Assembly: GCA_001643675.2 (NCBI GenBank)
Contig: LSRY02000075.1
Span: forward strand, 1 to 64,000
Reading direction: 5' to 3'
DNA: 64,000 nucleotides
Source of the DNA: Monocercomonoides exilis
Taxonomy: Eukaryota > Preaxostyla > Oxymonadida > Polymastigidae
Part shown: in pieces, positions 58,056 through 64,000 of the stretch
Numbering within the stretch: position 1 is the first letter of the stretch
Layout: every line of letters begins with the position of its first letter
Notes under the pieces: generated by a model
The model's input: the letters and a program-made list of their open reading frames with translations, nothing else
What the model was told of the DNA's origin: nothing
Databases searched by the model: none
Translations under genes and position numbers: made by a program

Positions 58056-60089
58056 CATCTTCCTTCCTTCAAAACCTGGTTCAGTTCTTTCCATCTCCAT
58101 TCGCAGTGTCTCGACATTCTTATCAGTGGTTCCCATATCTGCCCTCTCCAATCTGGCATCAGAAGAAGAACATGTGCATTTTCCTCTATTGATTTCACAA
58201 TCGTTGGAACTATTGACGGAATCGGAGGATAGGCTAAAATAACGCCTCTTTGCCATGATTGCTGGAGTCCGTCTTCGTTTAGCGTGCTTCCTGGACCGCA
58301 CCATCTGTCCGCTTTCGTGTTCTCGTTCGTTGCGAACGCATCCAACGTTATTATGAGATTGAGGTTTTCGGTGATCTCGTTTAGCTCTTCTTGTTTTATG
58401 GAGTAATCTCCCCCTTTCTAGCCTGGATAGAGCATCTGCTCTGACATTCTTCATCCCTGGCAAGTGTTGGGCTTTTATCTGAATGTGATTGTTCTTAACA
58501 AATGTCCACATTTTCATCAGCAACTTCCTGAGGTTTGTTCCTGCATTCCATCGATTGATATTGAAGACCGCTGTTGTTTTGTCTGATCTGATTAGCAAGC
58601 TGCAGACTTTGTTCGCTTGAAGAAGGTATCTGAAATGATTGAGTGCTCGATTGATTGCATATAATTCCCTGAAATTCGAGCTCTGGCCTTTCATCTTCCC
58701 TGGAAGCGATTGATGGAAATCGTATTTCTTGTTGTTCATCAATAGAAAAGCTCCCACGGCTCTCTCTGATGCATCTGTCGTCAAGGTTGCTTGTGGTTGG
58801 AATATTGGACAAATCTGTCTCGGTTTGTTCGCATTCAGTCTCGATATCCATTTTTGAATGCTCGGAAGGATTGATGGGTTGATTCTCATCCTTCCTTTCC
58901 ACCCCACTTTTTTGACCATTCTGTTCAGCAGCATGTACATTGATGGAAGAAGGAGTGAAGCTTCCTTGAAAACGAAGCGAGTTGCACTAAGCTTTCCAAT
59001 GAACGACGCGAAATCTCTCACTCTTGTTTGCTTGCATTTCAGTGCTCGGCGCCTCCATCTGTAACATTCTGTGAGCAATTCTTTCTTTCTGTCTTTCTCC
59101 AGAGTTACGGTGAAGTTGGAAGTGTCCCATGAATATCCGAGGAATGAAAAACGATTTGATGGTTCTGTGTGGCTCTTTTCCAGGTTTACAATTAGTCCAA
59201 GCTTTTGAAATAGACTTATAACTTCTTGTGCGATTCTCTTTAGTTCTTGCTTGTCTTGATGGAGCAAGACAATGTCGTCTAAATATGCGACAGCTTTCAC
59301 CTTCCATCTTTCCCGAATGAACGAAATGACCTTTCTCATAACTTTTGTGAATATTCTTGGAGAGTCCTTGTAACCGAAAGGCATGCTGGTGAAGCAATAA
59401 AATTCTTTGTTGAATTCGAAGCTTAGAAAAGGAGTGAAATCCTCTGAGACCTTGATGAGGTAGTAAGCTTGGCTTAAATCCAGTGTAACTGCGAAATCCC
59501 CATTCTTTATAATTCTTTCCACAGATCGATGATCCTCTTGTTTGAAGTGAATTGTTTTTATCGTATTGTTTAACCTCCTGCAATCCACAATCTGTCTCCA
59601 GCTCCCATTTTTTTTCCTGACAACAAATATTGGATTGAGAAATTTCACTTCGTTTTTGGTGGTTTTCCTGAGAATTCCAGTTTTCACTTGAACTTTGATT
59701 AACTCCGCCAAGGCTTCCCTTGCTTCTTGTGATTGCTTCGGTCTCCTGCAATTTACCTGAGAGTTGATAAGGGTTTTACGAGCTTTGGAACTCCTCCAAA
59801 CCGGAACTACTCCTCTTTTGATCATCTTTTCTCCTCCCACAATTTTCCATGCATCGGAAAATAACGCTGTTCTTCCACCAATTGTGAGGTTGTGTTCTAT
59901 TGAGACTTTGCTTTGTCCCCGGAACTCCCTCTTGAGTAATTTCTTGGAGCGCTGCTTGTGATGAATGATCGTTTTGTGCTGGGCGTCCGGGGCCAATCTC
60001 GAAAAAACCGATAATTCTTTGTTCCACTTTGAAATCCCCTGGTTTGTTTCTTCCTTGTATATAAATTTGTGATACTTGCAGACCCCCAT
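57992..60089 (-). CDS. DIRS reverse transcriptase - RNase H - methyltransferase-like polyprotein, frameshifted once
   Basis: Counting from the Met at 60089, the RT holds LNPIFVVRKKNGSWRQIVDC, Asp204 in TLDLSQAYY and the YLDD box at residues 269-272. RNase H has Asp439 (LTTDAS), Glu475 (NFRELYA), Asp503 (IRSDKTT) and Asp552 (VRADALSR). The downstream domain reads in another frame (about 58409-57992): IITLDAFATNENTKADRW, VILAYPPIPSIVPTIV and VLLLMPDWRGQIWEPLI. This is the conserved DIRS domain after RNase H often annotated as DAM-like methyltransferase. The slip occurs at a G5 run (58410-58414). The coding frame is open upstream of the listed Met into the gag overlap, so the true start may be earlier. 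It would copy the element RNA into DNA. Confidence 0.88.
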
Positions 60090-60739
60090 CTTTGTTTCGT
60101 GGATATCTTCTTCGATTCTTCTAAAATTTCTTTTTGTCTTTGAGTTAACAGCGATGATGAGAACTTGTCTTTCATTTTTTCTGATTCAGAAAATCCATAT
60201 CTTGCTTGTATTCTAACGTGTCTAACTTCTTTCAGTGCCTGGGCTAAAAGTAAACATGAATCTGCTATCATTTCTTTCGTCGTATCTCCTGACTTGATTG
60301 TTGAACATGCCGAGATAAGTAACTTTATTGCTGGATAAAGATATGTTTCCGTCCTTTCCCCCGCACGATCGAGCGCGTCTTTCCATTATTCTTTGGATCT
60401 TGTAAATGGTGGAGGAGCATTCTGGATAAAAGGAATCAAATCTTTATCTTTAAAAAATGATTAAGTTTTGTTAATTTTATTCTCTGGTGGATGCATATCA
60501 TGAAATGAAATTTCTTGTGGCTGTCCAAATATTTCCATGAAAGCTTGCTGCAATGAAGACTCTCCTTCATCTTCTTCAATTCGTGTTAAATCTGTCCTGC
60601 CATCAAGTGCAGACTGAAAGATTTATTGGGAAGCGGAATAACTCCCTGCTATTGAAGGAATTGCACTCGGAGGGCCGCCAGTCAGCGGAGCTGCGCAAGG
60701 TTCGGTCGCGAGTCCGGTTCCCACGCAGATGGTCGACAT
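59822..60739 (-). CDS. DIRS gag-like ORF1 with in-frame TAA and TAG codons
   Basis: From the ATG at 60737-60739, just inside the terminal repeat, the minus strand can be read to a TGA at 59822-59824 (305 codons including the stop) if three TAA codons and one TAG are treated as sense. The TAA contexts are SYSASQ*IFQSALDG (near 60626), ENKINKT*SFFKDKDL (near 60464) and FTRSKE*WKDALDRAG (near 60386). The TAG at 59897-59899 follows DKAKSQ. Between them the composition is protein-like throughout: DLTRIEEDEGESSLQQAF, YLYPAIKLLISACSTIK and SCLLLAQALKEVRHVRIQ. The position and helical character fit DIRS gag. Gln would fit each site. The alternative is four C-to-T nonsense changes (CAA/CAG to TAA/TAG). 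Confidence 0.65.
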
Positions 60740-60760
60740 GTTTTCTTTTGATCAGCGATC

Positions 60761-60852
60761 GTGACTGACCCATAACGTGGCGCTCTCAAAAATTTAAGAG
60801 AAGGAAGTGAAATAAATGTTTTCTCTGTAATCAAAACGCTTGTGTTTTGATT
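60761..60852. repeat. DIRS terminal inverted repeat, plus-strand right end
   Basis: GTGACTGACCCATAACGTGG begins the part shared with the left end. Beyond 60815 the outer 37 bases, ending GTTTTGATT, are matched only in the internal complementary region. Confidence 0.88.
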
Positions 60853-62141
60853 GTTCATGAATTTTTAAGACAAATAATGACATTGTCAAATATAGTTATA
60901 ATCATTATTGTTCAATCAGAAAAATTTCAATCAATAATTGTCTGATGATATTTCACAAATGTTTCTTTCCCTGAAGGAAATGCAAAACTTTGTGGAGTTT
61001 GTTGAACACTTGTTTGTTTGTTTCTTGCAACTATGAATTCAGTGAATTGAATATTTAGAATTCAAAAAAAAAAGGTGCTCATCATAAAAGAGATAGAACA
61101 AATTATCCACATTCCGAAAACAGTTATGATTTCAAAAACAATCACCAAACATGAAAAGAATCAAGCGAAGAATAACAAAGATCAGTGTGAAAAAGAAAAA
61201 CACAACAACAAATATGTTGAAAAAGGAATTGGATTTTCAAGCTTCTTTTCTTGATGCATAAACGTGTCATTTCCTTCAATAAAATGGCAACACCAACAAA
61301 TTGCAGTGAATCAATCAAATTTTGTCCCATTTGTTTGAAAACACCATTGATGCAGTAATTTTGTTGATTTGTCTCATTCATTATATATTTTTTATAAAAA
61401 AACCAATCCATCAAACGGGTATTTTTTATTTATTGTAAATTAACCAAAAAGTTCATGAATGGTGCAGTTAATTTTGAAGAAAATGATTGAAGTGCTATGT
61501 TTTTGCCTCAGACGTTCTTCGAAAAAAAAACAAGAAAATCATCATCAAAAAACAAAGAGTGGAAAATTTTGAGTTATTTCTTCAAAAGAGGTATTTTCGT
61601 TTTTTTTTTTTTTTTTTTTGAAAATAAAAAATTTTTGTCGAAGTTCAGCTTTTATTAAAAATCACAAATAATTTAAAAAAAAAATATTTTATTTTATTGT
61701 TTGAAATGATTTGAATAAACAAAATAAATAAGAACAAGGACCCCAATGAATAAAGAAGACAAATAAAAGTATTGCTCACATATGTTGGTGATTGCCCTCA
61801 AACAGTTGAGATCGAAGTTCAACTGCACTTCCTTGTTGTGGGCATATGTGGCAAAATGTGGTGTTTTTTGAATGTGTTTCCACTGACAAATGCTGTCATT
61901 GGAAGAACATTTTTCAGCCAATTAATGCTATGACATTATAACAAACACATTGACTGTTGAGGAAGATGTTCTTATCCCACATTGAAAACGCTTTGTCAAA
62001 TTGTCTCTTCAGTTGAAGAAATAGAATAACAAAATTTTGCCAATGTTTATTTTTCCTCAGAAGCGATAAAAGAAATTGGAACAAAAATCAATACCATTGG
62101 GAACCATCACAAATCCTGAATAATTCGATTCATATTTGTAG

Positions 62142-62506
62142 TATAGGGTGGTCCAAAATATTTTGTTTAAATTATTAAATATGGTATTAAAATTTTATTA
62201 AAAAACATTTTTCATAATAATAATCACATTTATGAGTCGTTACAAATTGCAATCACCTTTTCCAACTATCAAACCATTGAAAAATCATATCTGTTGAAAT
62301 TATTAGAAAAATTTTTGTATTCCAGGAACGAATTGTTCGAATATCTGGAAGCTCCAAACTTTAACAAATTGAAGCTTATCATGTATTTGATCAGCTCACA
62401 AACCGATTGACGAACAAAATTCAGTTTTATCGAATATTTTTTGATATTTTTATTTTTTATTTCCCATTTTTTATTATTTTTGCAAAGAAATATGGACCAC
62501 CCTATA
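62142..62506. mobile_element. MITE, about 361 bp, right-arm copy
   Basis: Reverse complement of 54216-54580, with no difference noticed by eye and the same TA flanks. It lies in the mirrored position of the palindrome, so it was copied with the arm rather than inserted twice. Confidence 0.82.
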
Positions 62507-63661
62507 TGTGCTAATTTTGCTTGGCCATGAGTATTTGTTCCATTGTGTTAGAGATGCAACTCCCACAAAATCAACAAACAACAGCAATCATTCACCTTCA
62601 TCTGCTATTCTCATGCTCAGTGGCCTTTGACGGGAAGCTCATGGAGGCAAACACACTCAACCACAGATTCAACAACTCACAATAATGTGTATGTGTGTGT
62701 GTGTGTGCAATGGCACAAACAACAAGATGTTTTCCTGCACTGGAAAAAGAATGTCCTCTCTCAGCTGGAAAAAAAAAAAGAAGAAGAAATGCCAATAAAA
62801 GAGCATTTCTTTCTTTCTCATGTTAATTCGATTGCATTCTTGATTGGAACTGCATTTGAAGCAGTTGGATGACTGATGCTTGCCATTCATCAGGAGGGGA
62901 CAAGATGCAGAAAATGTCTTTCCTGACTTTTGTGGGGATGTGTTGAGCCTTGCCCGGCTACTCAGAAACAGACTTGGCTGATAGCACCGAAACAGCAGCA
63001 CGACAGCTCTCCGGCAAATACATCCAAGTCTTTTGCCCTCCCCGTGCTTCTTTCGTGGTCAATGGGCACTCCAGCCACAAAGCACCACAAAATCATGAAT
63101 GACTTCGACTGCTTTTACAGATGCTGAATATCGAGTTTTCTTCTTGTTTTTCTTTGAAATGAAAAAAAAAAAAAAAATAAAGAGAGGAAATGAAACAGCA
63201 GCAACTGGGCAGTTCTTGCCCCATCCTGCAAATGCTTCATATTGTGAAGATGGATACAACCATACAAAAATACACACATAAAATAAATAAAATTATTCCA
63301 ACAACAACTGAAAATGGAATATGAAATGTTTTGTCTGAAGCGATGCTGTGCTGATCAGAGTTCGGCCATGTGGGCATTGCCGCTTTTCCCAGCATGCACC
63401 ATGCACCATGCACCTGGACAAGCATCCACAACACAATGGGCAACAACCAATCATTGCTCCCACGGGTTCAGAGAAGCCTTCTGGCTTCACTCGTCCTCCA
63501 ATGGCCATTGTGTTATCTGCACCAGGGTTTCTTTTTCTTTTTCATTTTTCATTATCTTTTTCTTTTTTCTGTTCAAAACCAACTCTATTTCTGTGCTGTT
63601 CAAAAATGTTGAACACATTCAAAGTTTTCCAATGAATGCTCAACTCCTCTTGTCTGATTTT

Positions 63662-63667
63662 TTTATT
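63662..63667 (-). terminator. Possible poly(A) signal of the right-edge receptor copy
   Basis: Complement of AATAAA at the same distance past the TGA as in the other three copies. Confidence 0.4.
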
Positions 63668-63707
63668 TCATTATCCTGCTCTCCTCTGTTCTGTTCTGAT
63701 CTCCTCA

Positions 63708-64000
63708 TCATTTGCCATTCGCCTCATCCTTCACTTCCTCTGGCTTCTTCATGTCTCTGGATCTGTTGCCAATGTCTGTCATGCTGGTCATGCATGTCGT
63801 GCTGTTCATGCTGGCTCCACTGGCCATGATGGCCAAGCTGGTGCTGCAGGCCTCCTCCGACTCCTCTTCGTACCCGATCGCATCTGTCATCGTGAGCACT
63901 GCTGCACCCGGAGGGAACAGTTTGATCAGCTCCCGCTTCACATCTCCCAGCGTCATCCGATCCTCTGCCTCATAACGCAGGCACCCACCCACAACCCCCC
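63708..64000 (-). CDS. C-terminal end of a fourth receptor-pseudokinase copy, cut by the window edge
   Basis: The minus strand encodes CLRYEAEDRMTLGDVKREL and the tail ending EEVKDEANGK-TGA. It includes the same short insertion (MNSTTCMTSMTD) found in the 43926-53010 gene and absent from palindrome 1 copies. The window ends in the C-run that equals the G7 frameshift site of the left arm, so the frame upstream cannot be judged. By symmetry a full gene should extend to the right. Confidence 0.85.
   Translation of the reverse strand, partial: GVVGGCLRYEAEDRMTLGDVKRELIKLFPPGAAVLTMTDAIGYEEESEEACSTSLAIMASGASMNSTTCMTSMTDIGNRSRDMKKPEEVKDEANGK

Larger units (their letters stand above)
56214..60852 (-). 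mobile_element. DIRS-type tyrosine-recombinase retrotransposon, structurally complete, 4.6 kb
   Basis: Genes run on the minus strand: gag, then reverse transcriptase-RNase H-methyltransferase-like, then tyrosine recombinase. Inverted terminal repeats share about 55 bases (56231-56285 and 60761-60815). An internal complementary region at 56551-56658 joins the complements of both outer ends around AAT, as expected if it templates a circle junction. The element is flanked by ATT on each side, and the uninterrupted site in palindrome 1 has a single ATT (AGAGAATTG). No long target duplication is seen, in keeping with recombinase-based insertion. It interrupts only the right arm of palindrome 2. 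Damage is slight: one homopolymer frameshift in pol and four TAA/TAG codons in gag. Confidence 0.92.
60853..63707. repeat. Palindrome 2, right arm, non-coding 3' flank
   Basis: Reverse complement of the left arm 53011-55918, including the MITE. It differs from the left arm by real substitutions, clustered around 62890-63010. No gene is seen. Confidence 0.88.

Noticed and set aside
57992-58345. Separate small gene inside the DIRS element
   Set aside because: It is the methyltransferase-like end of the RT polyprotein, set off by the one-base slip at 58410-58414.

Overview
The window looks like nuclear DNA of an anaerobic protist, most likely an oxymonad (Preaxostyla) flagellate; I hold this at about 0.6. 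The reasons are very AT-rich spacers beside GC-balanced coding DNA, short introns (about 45-76 bp, mostly with a GTTT-type 5' splice site), giant secreted beta-helix proteins with a membrane segment and a degenerate kinase-like tail, a eukaryotic CLEC16A/FPL-family gene, a DIRS-type tyrosine-recombinase retrotransposon and a PIF/Harbinger-like transposase relic. No rRNA, tRNA, CRISPR or bacterial operon was seen.

Layout. 1-10229 is an inverted repeat (palindrome 1): left arm 1-5003, single-copy centre 5004-5214, right arm 5215-10229. Each arm carries the 3' end of the same surface-receptor gene plus about 2.5 kb of shared 3' flank, so two genes meet tail to tail. The right-arm gene is complete (20200 down to 7735, one frameshift); the left-arm copy is cut by the window edge and carries many small indels. 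20201-29505 is AT-rich and holds a broken DDE transposase (about 21158-23093), a broken unknown gene (24987-25725), a non-coding inverted repeat (27189-28178) and a 198-bp foldback (28599-28796). 29506-41896 is a three-exon CLEC16A-like gene with one enormous low-complexity exon. 43377-43656 may be a small two-exon gene.

43926-53010 is a second complete surface-receptor gene (one frameshift). Its last 1.3 kb and 3' flank match palindrome 1 closely, and it lies in a second palindrome with the same centre sequence (left arm from about 52718, centre 55919-56155, right arm to at least 64000). The right arm is split by a 4.6-kb DIRS element (56214-60852) with inverted terminal repeats, an internal complementary region, gag, RT-RNase H-methyltransferase-like and tyrosine-recombinase reading frames. 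A 361-bp MITE with TA target duplications sits at the same place in both arms of palindrome 2 but not in palindrome 1. A fourth receptor copy runs off the right edge.

Taken together, the window shows receptor-like genes whose ectodomains differ but whose cytoplasmic ends and 3' flanks are kept alike inside duplicated palindromes. This looks like a gene-conversion-driven surface-protein system. The other outstanding signal is the DIRS gag frame, which is open from its ATG only if three TAA codons and one TAG are read as sense (glutamine fits). Every host gene whose stop can be placed with reasonable confidence ends in TGA.
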